Part shown: one piece after another, positions 25,615 to 37,540 of the stretch | Layout of the letters: every line of letters begins with the position of its first letter | Numbering within the stretch: position 1 is the stretch's first letter | From: Hesseltinella vesiculosa | Taxonomy: Eukaryota > Mucoromycota > Mucoromycetes > Mucorales > Cunninghamellaceae | Direction of reading: 5' to 3' | NCBI GenBank assembly: GCA_002104935.1 | Contig: MCGT01000001.1 | Span: 124,001-188,000, forward strand | Length of the DNA: 64,000 nucleotides | Program-made: the position numbers and the translations under genes | Notes under the pieces: model-generated | The model's input: the letters and a program-made list of their open reading frames with translations, nothing else | Told to the model about the DNA's origin: nothing | Database searches by the model: none

Positions 25615-26025
25615 AATAAACTTCTACGTCACTGTTTTATTATTTTTTTTTTTTACGTTTTTCTTGGTTTGTCTTTTCCTAGCTTGATTTTGGGCTTGTG
25701 ATAAAATAGGCTGGTCTTACACAGCAGGCCAATCAACAACCTGATCTGTTAGCCTTCATCACTATGTCATTTGTGAAGATTACCTGCTAATGTTGGCGCT
25801 GTCAGTAGATGTTGATGCTGAGAAGGCCAAATCAACCAATATGGTATTCTAGCCTTCTACTTCTTCCCTCCTGTTTCCAAGAGAGCTGCAATGTTTAATC
25901 AAGATCGTTTCTCGTCATTTGTACTGGTATTCAAAATTTGGGGTAAATTCATATATACTGTAAAGAAGCATTGTGATTTTCACCGTTCTTGATTTTTTAT
26001 CGGACCCAGACCCTCTTTTTTTTTA
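25615..26025. other. Intergenic region left of the transposon
   Basis: 3' flank of the preceding gene and left flank of the Tc1 element. No gene seen. Confidence 0.4.
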
Positions 26026-27388
26026 CAGTACAGTGACCGGACAAAAAAAAGTACCCCTTTTCCTTTTCCGTCACACCTTGCATAAATCTTCAGAGTTAAT
26101 AAATACAACCTTTCTTGAAGACCAATCGATCGATCCTGCTGGAAATTTCGTATATGATTCAGTTACGGATATTTATTCCTTAGTAAAAAAATCTTTGTCA
26201 TTGTGCTTATGAAAAAAAATTGAAGTTGAGATCAATAGCGAGTAGGTCCGCCACGATTGCAAATAACAGCTTGCATTCTCAACCTCATGCTGGAGATGTA
26301 TTTATTGAAGTCGTCCTCAGTAAACTCGTTCCACACCTCCTGGAGAACCTTCCGGAACTCAGGAAGCTTCATCCCTTCATGAAATCTAAGATTGACGCGA
26401 AGCTTCATAATACCCCACAAATTCTCGATCGGGTTGAGATCTGGCGACTGCGCCGGCCAGTCCAATTTAACGATCCCTCGCTTTTGACGCCAAGCCTTGG
26501 TGAGGTTGCTCCTGTGGATGGGAGCCCCATCTTCCATCAATACGAAATCGTTGCCATGGGCTTCCATAAAGGTCGTAAGAGGTCCGTTGTAGACCTGTTT
26601 AAGGTAGTCCTTGGATGTGCTACAAGTCTTGCGGTCGTTGGCACCCTCCTTCTCGAAAAAGACAAGCTCTGTCTTCTGTCCATGCATGATGCCTCCCCAC
26701 AACATCTGGGAGGTACGTCCGCTCTTAAAAGTGGGCTGCAGGTTATCGGGGTGGTCGCCTTCATTATCTTTTCTCCATACGCGAACCCTGCGGGAATTCT
26801 TTCCAATTTCAAACGTAGATTCATCGGACCATAATACCTTCTTCCATTGTTCTTGCGTCCAGTGAAGATGGTTTCTAGCGAAAGAGACTCGTGCTTTACG
26901 CTGTTGTTTGTTTATAAACGGTGTTTTCTTGGCAACTCTCGAATGGATGCCCATTGCATGTAGGTGACGTCGAAGTGTACGGTTGCTCACTTTAATAGCA
27001 AGCATTAGTCGTAATTGATCTAATGTAGCTCGTCTGTGCTTTCTTGCCAAACGTCCCAAACTACTCAAGTCATACTTCGAAAGCTTTCTTGGGCGACCAG
27101 ATCCTTTCATCCGTTCGAATGATCCGCGTTCATTGTACTTCTTTATCGTGAGCCTAATCGTTCTACGTGTAACATGAAATTGGCGGCTAAGTGATGTCGT
27201 AGAGATCCCTCGGTAATGCAATGCAACCACTTGAGCCTTATCCTCAACTTTCAGAACCATTCGAAGCGAAAAAAAAACATTCCCCGCACTCTCAGGGTAC
27301 GAAATCACTGCGCTCTTATTGGACGAATTTCACTGGGCAATTCCGTTTTCGGAATAGGGGTACTTTTTTTTGGCCGGCCACTGTACTG
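26026..27388 (-). mobile_element. Tc1/mariner-type DNA transposon, apparently complete
   Basis: 1363 bp, flanked on both sides by TA (26024-26025 and 27389-27390), the expected target duplication. Terminal inverted repeats start CAGTACAGTG and run about 38 bp: left CAGTACAGTGACCGGACAAA, right (reverse complement) CAGTACAGTGGCCGGCCAAA, both followed by a run of A and GTACCCC. Only about three differences are seen in the first 38 bp. It encodes one transposase on the minus strand with no stops, so it may be recent and potentially active. Confidence 0.95.
26232..27260 (-). CDS. Tc1-like DDE transposase (DD34E)
   Basis: Cut-and-paste transposase, 342 residues from ATG at 27260 (MVLKVEDKAQVVALHYRG); an open frame upstream has only a GTG. 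Residues 1-110 contain two helix-turn-helix units separated by the GRPR-like hook GSGRPRKL. The catalytic core shows LWSDESTFEIG (first Asp), LMEDGAPIH (second Asp) and SPDLNPIENLWG (Glu), with 34 residues between the second Asp and the Glu, the Tc1 signature. The C-terminus ends with a typical YISSMRLRMQAVI helix. Length is normal for the family and there are no frameshifts. No intron needed. Confidence 0.95.
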   Translation of the reverse strand: MVLKVEDKAQVVALHYRGISTTSLSRQFHVTRRTIRLTIKKYNERGSFERMKGSGRPRKLSKYDLSSLGRLARKHRRATLDQLRLMLAIKVSNRTLRRHLHAMGIHSRVAKKTPFINKQQRKARVSFARNHLHWTQEQWKKVLWSDESTFEIGKNSRRVRVWRKDNEGDHPDNLQPTFKSGRTSQMLWGGIMHGQKTELVFFEKEGANDRKTCSTSKDYLKQVYNGPLTTFMEAHGNDFVLMEDGAPIHRSNLTKAWRQKRGIVKLDWPAQSPDLNPIENLWGIMKLRVNLRFHEGMKLPEFRKVLQEVWNEFTEDDFNKYISSMRLRMQAVICNRGGPTRY

Positions 27389-27770
27389 TAGTGAGCGAGG
27401 CATTGTGCGGAGACTGAATGTGGATTTTTTTATTCTTTTTCACTTTGAAAAAAAAAAAAAGCGATCGCTGTACAGCACTTTTGAGCTATTAGTTTGGTGT
27501 GAGCTTTTGAAAAAAGGTTTAAATGCGTTAGAAATGAAGGTGCTGTAAATATTAGGTTGTTTGGTGGAGGTTGCTCAGCCAGCTTTTGATCCGCTTCGTT
27601 GTGAGGCTTCCAACCCCCCAGCTAAAAAAAATGAAAAACCGGCCATTTTCCGCAGGGGGCCCCTAGACCACTGGGCAAATAGCACAGTGTAAATAAATTC
27701 ACCTCAATTTTTTCGTACCAGTGCAGCTTGTTGAGCAATGCCATGGATTAAAATTGTAATTCTATCAGAA
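27389..27770 (+). repeat. Dispersed repeat family R1, copy 3, abutting the Tc1 element
   Basis: Landmarks in order: TGTGCGGAGACTGAATG (about 27405), CACTTTGAAAAAAAAA, AGCACTTTTGAGCTATTAG, CTCAGCCAGCTTTTGATC, CAGCTAAAAAAAATG, CGGCCATTTTC (about 27640), then CACCTCAATTTTTTCGTACCAG. The left end lies within about 15 bp of the transposon's right TA, so the transposon landed at or just outside the R1 boundary. Confidence 0.75.
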
Positions 27771-28564
27771 AATGCAGGAAAGAGCGTAGAGGCTAGTAAA
27801 CATGCGCTTAAAATGACTTCGCACGCACGCAATTTGATTTTACTTTCTCGCAAGCTGCCCCATAGAAAAGGAAGTCCTAAATCAAAAATTGCATTTCAAG
27901 AGCCTCCTCAATTACTTCGAAAACCCTCCAGATCTTGTCGTTCCTCGAGCAATTTTGATCTGTGATTGACACGTGCAGGCCTCCTGGAACACACAGCCGA
28001 TCAAGCAAATTAAAAACACCCAGGAGCTGCCAAATTACTGTAGAAAATGCTGTGCTTTTTTCTAAAGTGAGTCACAGCAGTCTCAAGTACCTCAAGGGCT
28101 GGGGAACAACAGAGATTGCTGACCGCTGTTTTTTCCATGTGTATAAAAAAAATAGAGAACTCTTTTTGAGATCTCAGAAGAATTTCCCTGTCTCAAAAAT
28201 GTGCGTCGTTGGAACAGTATATTTTTATGAAACATGAACATCTCCAAGGCGGGAAATGTTGCATTTCTCAGGCACCTCTCTTTTCTCATGGTTCCGGTCT
28301 CATGCTTGACCCGGAACAGACCCTTTATTTTTATGGCGTGACAACTGATCACAAAAAAAAAAAAAAAGAATTTCTCTACTAGGAAGTGATGGCGTGGAGA
28401 AGTGAAAAATTGCAGGTACAATAAGATCAAAGTGACGTGATTGGCGAAAACCGTGCGAAACGAGGTCGGGAGCAAACAGAATAAAAAATCAAGACGCTTG
28501 GTTCCCCGCTCTTTCCCTCTCCTTTTTTTTTTTTTTTACTTCGTCCTTCGCTGTAATTATAAGC
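27771..28564. other. Intergenic region upstream of asparaginase
   Basis: Holds a T-rich leader (28522-28539) and short open frames without family features. Presumably the asparaginase promoter is in its right part. Confidence 0.4.
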
Positions 28565-31062
28565 ATGCCTCTATCTAATGAACGATTGCTAGACGATATG
28601 ATCTATGGTAACGCTGCTGTTAGCCACCAGCTGAATGCTGATCGTCAGGTTATGATGGCCCCTGGTAAAGATCCCTCGCAAGAGTTCCCTCAGCGCTTCC
28701 AGCCCAGGATACTAACCAAAAGAACGATCCACCTTTATAGACGTTTCAAGAGTGCTTATCATTTACACTGGAGGCACCATTGGCATGAAACATACTACCG
28801 AGCATGGCTACATCCCTGTAAGTCTTCATTTGTCTCATGGCATTCGCCGAAGGCTCGGATCTAGATCTTTTTTTTTTTTTTTTTTTTTTTTCCCACTAGT
28901 ACCCAAACTACTTGGCCAAGTCACTTTCCAAAGTACAACGTTTCCATGACCCACGGCAAGCGTTTGGTGAAACCACAATGTCTCGTAATCCATCTTTAGA
29001 TCGTCTGGAAAACGCCAGCGGTTCCAACAGCAGCAGCGACAGCGAGACTGAGCGACCATCTTCACCCACACCTGATCCTACCCTGTGCAACCTGACAAAT
29101 ACCGTTCGAGCTGTCAACGATGGCAAGGAAACCATTGCCCAGCTTCACAGTTTGATAACCCCTATCAGTTTATATGGAAAGCGCATCAGGTACAAAGAAA
29201 CTGGGAAAGGGAAGCTACCTCCACGTGCGACTCACGCATTCTCATAGATACTCCATCCTCGAGTATGATCCCCTTTTGGACTCGTGCAATATGACCATGG
29301 AAGGTAAACTCGCTGGGACCATAACAGAGTAGTGGACCAGAATACTCAGCGGCAGGGTTTTCCGCTATAGATTGGATGCGTATTGCCAAGGACATTGAAG
29401 CCAACTATGAATACTTTGATGCCTTTATCGTGTTGCATGGCACAGATACCATGGCCTATACCGCAAGTGCATTGAGCTTCATGTTGGAAGAATTAGGGTA
29501 AGCTAACCATCAGCCATAAGCTTGGCGTTTGATTTGAACTGACCGGTCGGTTTTTTTTTTTTGTTTTCTTTTGTAGGAAAACAGTTATTATCACCGGGTC
29601 TCAGGTGCCACTGACCGAAGTGAGGAACGATGCTGTGGACAATTTACTGGGTGCTCTTACAATTGCTGGTCATTTTGTGATTCCTGAAGTGACGCTGTAT
29701 TTTGGCAAAAAGCTATATCGAGGCAACCGCACGAGTAAAATCAGTGCTGTCGATTTTGAAGCATTTGATTCTCCCAACATGCCGCCCTTGGTGGATGTGG
29801 GCATTGACATTGATGTGCGATGGCCACTGGTTCTACGTCCGACCGAGATCACCCGCTTCCAAGCCCGCACCGATCTCAACCCTTATGTGGCTACCCTGCG
29901 TTTGTTCCCTGGTATCAGTGCTACAACCGTCCATATGATGCTGGCCAACCCGACCCGTGGCGTTGTACTGGAAACATACGGCGCTGGCAATGCACCTGCT
30001 CGGGCCGATCTACTTGAAGAACTGCGCATGGCCAGCGAGCGCGGCGTCGTCATTGTCAACTGCACCCAATGTCGCAAAGGTCTTGTCACAGATGTGTATG
30101 CCACCGGCAAGCAGCTTGCACGGGTGGGCGTTGTGGCCGGCGCAGACATGACACCCGAATGTGCCCTGACCAAGCTATCGTATCTGCTCGGTGCTTACCC
30201 TGACGATCCAAGCCGTGTGCGTGAGCTCATGACCCGCAATCTCCGAGGCGAACTGACTGTACGCCGCACACATACTCAATTCAGCGACGACCGCAACCGA
30301 ACGCACGTGCTTGTCGAGCTACTGATGGCCTGCATTGCCCAGGGCAAAGGCGCTGCTCAACATGCCCTGCGCGACTGGACACTGTCCAACCGTGACCAGC
30401 AAATGGCCGAACGATCCCTTGCACCCCTGCTGCTGTGCTCTGCAGCTGCTACGAGTGACCTGGAAAGCATCGAAACCCTGGTGGATAACATGTCGGGCGA
30501 TCTGAACTTGAACTGTGTTGACTATGATGGCCGCGTGCCGCTGCACGTTGCCAGCCGCGAAGGCCATGCGCAGGTGGTGGCTTTCCTTTTGCGCCATGGT
30601 GCTAGCGTCCACATCCGCGACAAATCCGGGCACACCCCCATCTATGAGGCTTTAGCCAACCGCCGCACTGAAGCGGCCAAGTTACTGTGCCAAGCTGGCG
30701 GGCATTTGGCTGAATCGGAAGCCGATGATTTTGGTTATCTGTGGCTCAAGGCTGTGCAGCAGGGCGACCTCAAATTTGTCAAGCTGGCGCTAGACTGTGG
30801 CTGGAAGATCAACTGGGCTGAAAGCCTGGAACAGCGACGCGCCATCGATGTCGCTGTCCTTGAGCGACGGCTGCCAATGATCAAAGCGCTGCTGGGCGAG
30901 CGCGACCTCGACCTGAACCTGACTGACCGCTGGGGTGTTTCCGTCTTGGACAAAGTCCAACGTTCACTGGCCCAAGCCGACATCGATAGCCAGCCCCTTT
31001 TGCAGGAGATACTCTTGCTCATCAACAATAGACTCGCCAAAGCAGCTGTAAATCATCAATAA
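28565..31062 (+). CDS. L-asparaginase, cytosolic type I with C-terminal ankyrin repeats
   Basis: Hydrolyses L-asparagine to aspartate and ammonia. 711 residues from six exons (28565-28664, 28741-28817, 28900-29189, 29248-29303, 29371-29497, 29577-31062); every junction keeps frame. First catalytic block VLIIYTGGTIGM (about 28750), second VLHGTDTMAYTASALSFML (about 29430), and VIITGSQVPLTEVRND start the family core. The C-terminal half has ankyrin repeats (DGRVPLHVASREGHAQVVAF; GHTPIYEALANRRTEAAKLL), as in eukaryotic cytosolic asparaginases related to mammalian 60-kDa lysophospholipase. A Ser/Asp/Glu-rich insertion of about 40 residues (SNSSSDSETERPSS) sits between exon 3 motifs. The small first exon is supported only by splice phase. 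Converges on the next gene with 120 bp between stops. Confidence 0.92.
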
Positions 31063-31182
31063 ACCATTTTTGCTTTGCAACTTCCTTTCATTTTTATTAT
31101 AACTCGTGCTGAGCTTGCTGCAACCATGGAGTAGCTTGGCATCTAATCCATGATTCAAACAAAAGAGAGAATGTGGATTTGT

Positions 31183-33960
31183 CTATGAAGACTTTGGTGC
31201 AAAAACAGTGCCAAAGAGGGAATATGCATGGCGCTTAACCTCTACCCAGAACGGATCGATCTTGTTCATCGCTTCATCCATATCGGTAAGCCATTGTTGG
31301 AACCCGCCCTTGTCCTTGTAAGCATCAAGCAGCAAATCTCGTTGAATGGTGTAAAATGGAGGCAATGGGGGTAGTGTTTTCTTTCTTTTCCGCCGGTCAG
31401 GGCGCTTTTCAAATTTTTGTACGCTTTCCAATTGTCGCAGATTGGTCACCATGGCATAGAGCATGAATCTCACTGTGGGATCCGCAAGTCCTAGAGTGTT
31501 GCAGGGCAAAACCAAATCGTCAATATCACGGATTATATGAAAATAAATGGTGATTATTTTACCAGACTCTGTTGCAGGGCCAGTGAAGTGTAAGATGTGA
31601 CTGAAGGGGAGGTGCAGGTCGCGCTTGTACAGCTTGGGGAGCTTGAACTTTCGCGCTCGGCCAACACGAGCCTTGACTTTGATAGGTGCTTTTGATTGTT
31701 TATCATCGTGGTCATGAGCAGGCGACTTTGGAGCGAGCCCTTGAAAAGACCAGGAAACAGGTTTGGCATCAGCAGTATGATTGGGATCAATGGGTAAAGC
31801 CGGTGATGCACTTGTTACGGTTGACTCAATAGGCAGACCAGGTAATTGGCTGGCAGGCGATTGGGTTGGGGGCTGAGAAGTTTCATGCATAGGCGTTGTC
31901 AGAGGTTTGCTTTCGAGACGAGGCTGGACCTGTGGTAGCTCATCTGACATAGGTTGGCCGTTTTGGATCGGAAGGTCTGATTGGTCGTTATGAGTATGAG
32001 TATGAATATGAGGCATGGTAGGCAATGGAATGGACAATGATGGTTCGCCAACAGGTAGCTGATGAGGGGTGGTGATGTTGTCTTCGGGTTGATGGACGAC
32101 AGTATGCCCACCTTGAGCGTCAAGATTCGACGTTTGATCTTCGCTCTGTTGACCATTGTCGGAGGCTGTCGAAAAGATATCAGGTGGATTTTGGCTGGAG
32201 GAAGTGTCCAGTGGGAATTCGACAGTGAGAAGAGCGTCGTTGTGCAGCAGTAGCACCCAATCCTTGAATTTGTCAACAATATCTTCAAACGTAGGTGACT
32301 TTTTTAATCGCGAGGAGATCTGTTGCCATCGATTCAGTTCCTTCACATCACTGGGATCCAAGTTTTTGATCCGTTCATGAATCTTGTCACCAATAAACTG
32401 CCGCACTAGCTCTCGCAGTTTTGATTCCTTTTTTTTAAAAAAAAAAAATAAAAAGGTGTCAGTCAGGAAAAGAGGTAGCTGCTGCCATCCACCCACTTAC
32501 AGCTATGCTCATGTCTTTTCTATCACGCTCTAATTCAGCATCCCTATCAAATCGTTCTTGTGCCAAGCGTGCTGCTTCCATTTCCAATTCGTTTTGAGCA
32601 TGATCTTCGACTGCACGTCGTTGTTCATCGGCCTCCGACTGTTCAAAAAAAAAAAAAGTGAGTCTTTGATTTATGGTATCGTTGTTGTTCTTGGTGCTAC
32701 CTTGACCTCAATACGGCGACTGCGCTTCTTGGGGGTGATTTCATATAAACGGGCACGTTCCAAACGTGCCGCTTCTCGCTCCTGGGCGGCTTTGCGAGCT
32801 ATGAGTCGTTCTACAGCGACAGCACCTACGATTCCCAGCTGCTCAGAAAGGAATTTCTCGGCAGGCTTCTTGCTTTTCGACCACTTGGTCATATATGCTT
32901 CCCACTGTTCAACATCACTGGCAAGCTACAGATCATTTGCTCGTGTCAGACTCATATTCGAGTTAAGGAGACATCTTACCAGCTCAAAGGTGTAATCATC
33001 ATTTTCCTTCTTTGTTGCTCCAGGGATTTCGCGATAAAGTCGTAAATCACTGATCAGCCAGTAGGTCCAGCCATCACTGTCTTTGCCCAATGGTCGATGT
33101 CTCTATTGTGACAAAAAAAAAAAAAATAAAAAAAAAAAGTGAGCGGGGCTGAAGGTTTAGCGCACACACAAAGGAGGAGGATAGTACCATCGTGTCAGCT
33201 TCCACTTCATTGCGCCAGTATGCCCCATGGCCGGTATCAAAGACGTGATCGATCAAATCCTGCATCGCAAACAGCCGTTCTACAACGGTAAGCTGTTCCA
33301 TATGAAATCGAACAGTTTGCCGCTCGAGAACTTGCTGCACTAGAGTATCCAGTGAGTGATTAAAGTAAAACTTGTAGAGTTTTTGCTGGTAGTTGGATTC
33401 ACTGTTAAGATATAAAAAAAAAAAAAAGTGAGCAATGGAAGACAGAGCAGTGGGTACAAGCATACTTGATGTGACCACGGTCATCAGCATACACACAAGC
33501 CAAGAGAGGGATCAAGAGCTTGGCCCATTGTTTTTGTAGATCGGCATCAACAGCTGAGGGATCGGTAGCTGAAGGCTCGGTAGAAGGTGAATCAGTAGAG
33601 GCATCGGTTACGGGGGGTCCGATAAAGAGCGATTCCAGTTTAGAAAGTTTGACGGCGGGTAGATTGAGCTGTTTTTGAAAATGACGAAGGAACAAGTAGA
33701 CGTGGATGAATCTCCAAGACGCATGGACAATGTCAACTAAAGAAAAAGAGGCACAGTCTGGTCAAGGGTTTTCTTTTTCTTGTGATGGAAATGGTGCAGT
33801 TTGATGAGAAGAAGGGCTTACTTGGATCGGACGTGTCAGATACATTAACCTTGTTCGCAGGCTGGCGTAGCTGTTTAGGTTGAGGTGCTGCAGTGGGTTT
33901 TTCAGGAGCGTACGTGGCGACAGCCGTCTTTGCTCGTCTACCAGGGCGAGCTGAAGGCAT
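31183..33960 (-). CDS. DDT/WHIM-type chromatin-remodelling subunit (RSF1/CECR2-like)
   Basis: Probable nuclear protein of an ISWI-type remodeller. Start 33960 (MPSARPGRRAKTAV) with a basic N-terminus. After intron 1 the frame joins as SDPIDIVHASWRFIHVYLFL...LNLPAVKLSKLESLF, the helical pattern of a DDT domain. A later exon has RHRPLGKDSDGWTYWL then LRLYRE, the WHIM/RSF1-CECR2 hallmark (x-P-L-G-x-D-x-x-G-x-x-Y-W). A charged coiled-coil (QEREAARLERARLYEITPKKRSRR) follows, then a Pro/Ser/Thr/His-rich linker and a C-terminal block (GGFQQWLTDMDEAMNKIDPFW). No bromodomain or PHD finger is visible. Roughly 780 residues in about seven exons. Shares a 173-bp divergent spacer with CK2 alpha. Confidence 0.75.
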
Positions 33961-34133
33961 GGCGATCGTTGGCAAATGAAAAAAAAAAAAAGAGAGAAAA
34001 AAGAACAATTTTTTTTGACCTGACCATTTTTAGGTGGAAAGAGCTGTGGGCAACGGAAAAAGTCACACCGATTTTTCGCTTTCACTCCTTTACACTTTTA
34101 ATTTTTTTTTTTTTTCTGTGCGTTCAATTTACA
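33961..34133. promoter_or_regulatory. Compact bidirectional promoter spacer
   Basis: Only 173 bp separate the start codons of the DDT-domain gene (minus) and CK2 alpha (plus). Both promoters and leaders must fit here; T and A runs are prominent and no TATA box is obvious. Confidence 0.4.
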
Positions 34134-35619
34134 ATGTCAGCGCCAGAAAGCTCCAATTGTCGTAGTTTAGCTCGTTGCTATGTCGATGCCAACTCGAAAA
34201 TGCCAAAGTCTTACTGGGACTATGACAATCTTCAAGTCACTTGGGGGTAAGTGGGTGGGACAACTCCTGAGAATTTGGATGTTTTGCAGTTTTCACTAGA
34301 CTGATGCTCACGTACCGCTTTTGTTTTCTTATTGTGTCTTTGTATCAGCACGCAAGAGCAATACGAAGTGGTCCGCAAAATGGGTCGTGGTAAATATTCA
34401 GAAGTGTTTGAAGGTGCCGATGTGTCCAATCACAGTAAATGTGTCATCAAGGTCTTGAAGCCGGTCAAGAAGAAGAAAATCAAGCGTGAAATCAAGATCC
34501 TAATGAACTTGGCTGGAGGAACCAATGTCATTACATTGTACGATATTGTGCGAGACCCTTTGGTAAGTTCTGCTTTTTCCTTCTTGTTGCCCACTAATCA
34601 GCATCTTTTGCCTTCTTCCGCTATTTTCAACTTTGAACAGTCCAAGACGCCTTCCTTGATTTTTGAGCACGTGAACAACACCGACTTCAAAGTGCTGTAC
34701 CCTCGGTTCACCGACTTCGACATTCGATTCTACATGTACGAACTGCTAAAGGCCCTGGACTTTTGTCACTCTAAGGGCATTATGCATCGGGACGTCAAAC
34801 CTCACAATGTCATGATTGATCACGAAAGACGCCAGGTAAATTGCCCAGCACTACTCTAGCTGCTAAACAACAGGTCACCCCATCAACTCCCATTTATTTT
34901 TACTTTTTTTTTTGTAGTTGCGCTTGATCGATTGGGGGCTGGCTGAATTTTACCACCCTGGCACGGCTTACAACGTGCGCGTGGCTTCACGTTACTTCAA
35001 AGGACCTGAGCTACTGGTGGATTTCCAAGAATATGATTACAGTTTGGACTTATGGAGCTATGGCTGTATGTTTGCAAGCATGGTAAAGACTGTAGAATGC
35101 ACAGAGTCATGGAATTGCACAGAGTTTTGTGAGATCGAAGAGAAGGGAAAAGCTGACTTTATTTTTCATTTGCGACTGCTTTTGTGCTCTGCAGATCTTC
35201 AGAAAGGAACCGTTCTTCCATGGCCATGATAACTATGATCAACTTGTCAAGATTGCTCGTGTGCTTGGGACTGATGAATTGTTCGCTTATCTAGACAAAT
35301 ACGACATCAAGTTAGACTCCCAATACCACGAAATCTTGGGGAGGTGAGGAGCAAAAAAAAAAAAAAAAAAAAAGTAGTACTGCGGAAGAAGAAATGTTGG
35401 TGAGACTGATGGGTTCTTTTTCATGTCACCTTTAGATACCCTCGAAAGCCATGGGCAAAATTCATCAAGGATGACAACCGTCATTATGTGTCTGATGAAG
35501 CCATCGACTTTTTGGACAAGCTTCTTCGCTACGATCATCAAGAACGACCTACCGCCAAGGAAGCCATGACCCACCCCTATTTCGCCCCAGTCTTGGAAGA
35601 GGTTCGAACGAACGCATAA
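34134..35619 (+). CDS. CKA1: Casein kinase II catalytic (alpha) subunit
   Basis: Constitutive acidophilic Ser/Thr kinase acting in nucleus and cytoplasm as a tetramer with beta subunits. Six exons in phase. N-terminal [20 protein letters not shown] is the family start, followed by the glycine loop [13 protein letters not shown], the basic substrate/regulatory stretch [15 protein letters not shown], catalytic loop [12 protein letters not shown], the DWG form of the magnesium motif ([15 protein letters not shown]), [11 protein letters not shown] and C-terminal [21 protein letters not shown] instead of DFG is normal for CK2. About 340 residues expected, full length. Ends 168 bp before the convergent OB-fold gene's stop. 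Confidence 0.97.
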
Positions 35620-35787
35620 TACTGTACAGCCCAACTTTTATTACGCCACTATTTAAATAGCTATTCTTTGCAAATGGTATCTACCGAGAGTGTGATTTTG
35701 AAGCAGTATGCGATAAACCAGCGGATTTTTTTTATTGCTATCAAAGAGAATGCTGGGAGGGGTATCTTGTCATCCTGCAACATCGAA

Positions 35788-36936
35788 TCATTGATCATCA
35801 CCGCGTTCCAATACGTCAAAGTTAATGTTGGCAAAGGTCGAGTCGTCAGAAAAGCCAAAATTGTCCTGAGAAGCGGTGGTCGGGAGGAAAGGGGTTTGCT
35901 GAAGTGGTGAAGATTGAACAGATCGGAATGCGTTTTGCTGGGAGTGAACGCGATCATTGGACGAGGAAGAATGCGATGGCAAGGGTGTTGTTGACAGAAA
36001 GGTTTGCTTGAGGGGTGTCGATGTGGCAACAATGTGATCTGGAGACCAGTGCCAACGAGGATCATCCCTAAGCGACTGCGAATCCATTGACACTGGCGAC
36101 GAGGACGAGCGCTTGGCCGTTGGCGACAAGTCTAGGAAATTCAGAGAGCTCTGAATCGCTGAGGGCTGTGAGGACAGTGTACGAAACATGTTGTTACTGG
36201 TTGCAGTTTGACGCGGCTGTAGAGGAGAAGCCGTCGGGACGGTGCAGTTGACCATCGTTGACAGGAATTGATCCGTGCTGGTGCTGGTTTTGCGCTGCTC
36301 CAGGATCCCCAACATGTGTTTCAGTTCCTCGTTTGGGTCATTTTCCACTTCATAACTATTCAAGTGTCAACACCGAATGCAGAGATCAGCAGGTGAATAA
36401 ACGACGAGCAGGTTGACGTTTACCCTTTGCAGCAGAGAAACAGGTCTTTTTCGGCTGTGAGATTGACATCAGCAATGATAGAAATGGACGTAGCAACTTC
36501 AACTTCATTGATATCCAATCGTTCACAGACTCTATTTGATAGATGAACATCGATCACCCCTGTGCCATCGTCTACGTAAAACGAAAATAAATATAAAAAT
36601 TGCGAAGTCAGTGCTGCAGTCGACTCTTTTACCAGTGAACGCTTACCAATGATAAGAATACGTCTAGGAACAGCGTTATCATTGACAGGTATGTCTGTGT
36701 TGTTGAAAGTCTGTTGTACAATCACCCCATTGATCCTAAAGGAGAAACGAAAAAGGCTTTGTTTGGTTGCTTCATAGACGAGAACACACATGGACTTACT
36801 TGACTTTACGAAAGAGCACCCCTTGTTTGGTGCAGAAAGTCAAAGGGTTTTCCTTTTTGATGCTGGCAGATATGATATCGCTGATCAAAAGGTGCTGATG
36901 TGACAGGACTTGCTCAGAAGGTAAGAGTTTGATCAT
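35788..36936 (-). CDS. STN1: OB-fold protein, probably the CST telomere-capping subunit STN1
   Basis: Four exons join in phase. The N-terminal part MIKLLPSEQVLSHQHLLISD leads into CTKQGVLFRKVKINGVIVQQ, a beta-strand pattern of an STN1/RPA2-type OB fold, then RRILIIDDGTGVIDVHLSN, where DDGTGxIxV is the common OB-fold turn of STN1/RPA32 proteins. A second half (from 36363) is Ser/Thr/Pro/Gln-rich with no visible fold. STN1 with TEN1 and CTC1 protects telomeres and recruits polymerase alpha. Start at 36936 is the first Met after a T-rich acceptor-like tract; an upstream non-coding or coding exon cannot be excluded. It could instead be another RPA2-like protein. Confidence 0.5.
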
Positions 36937-36999
36937 GCCAATTCGGAAACCTGGAAAGCTGAAAAAAAATAGACGCTGGTTCTCGCGCCTCTAAAAAAA

Positions 37000-37540
37000 A
37001 AAAAAAAAAAAAACTCCGCCGAGCAGGTTTGCCGAATCAAAGTGAACACAAAACGCGCCCCTCTACAGTATAATCATCTCGGCTAGGAACAATGAACACG
37101 TTTCTTGAAAATTACGTTTCTAATGATGTACTATTGTTGTTGGCATATTAAGTCGGTGGGAGTAGCATCCGCCATGAGTTTGACATTGGCTTACCCGAGG
37201 CGACCCAAGGCTCGATTGAAGATTCGCATTGGGTTTGCCTCTATTGCAGCTCGTCATCGAACCATCTCCCAAGTCTGCGATAATTGCCATGGCCATCTAT
37301 CTTCATCTACTACCACCGTGCCAAGTTTGATATACATCGGGAGAGGGCGATTTTAACTTTTTTTCTATTTTTTTTTTTTTTTTTTTTTGGCTTTTTATGG
37401 ACTGCTCCTTTGTCAGTTTCAATGCTTTTCACAAGTACAACTTGCCTGTAGACAGCCGTGACAGAACTCATTCATACATTAACATGAAATCAAAGGCTTA
37501 CAACAACCATCTGTAGTTATCACTTAACCAAAGGGATAGG
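37000..37540. other. Transition into the repeat-rich block
   Basis: A short open frame (37105-37356) with a Cys-x2-Cys pair (VCDNCHGH) and basic residues is present but lacks a convincing start or homologue; it may be a truncated gene piece. Long A (36991) and T (37367) runs bracket it. Confidence 0.3.

Noticed and set aside
27261..27308. Upstream extension of the transposase frame
   Set aside because: Begins with GTG, not ATG; the ATG at 27260 gives the usual N-terminus just before the first helix-turn-helix.
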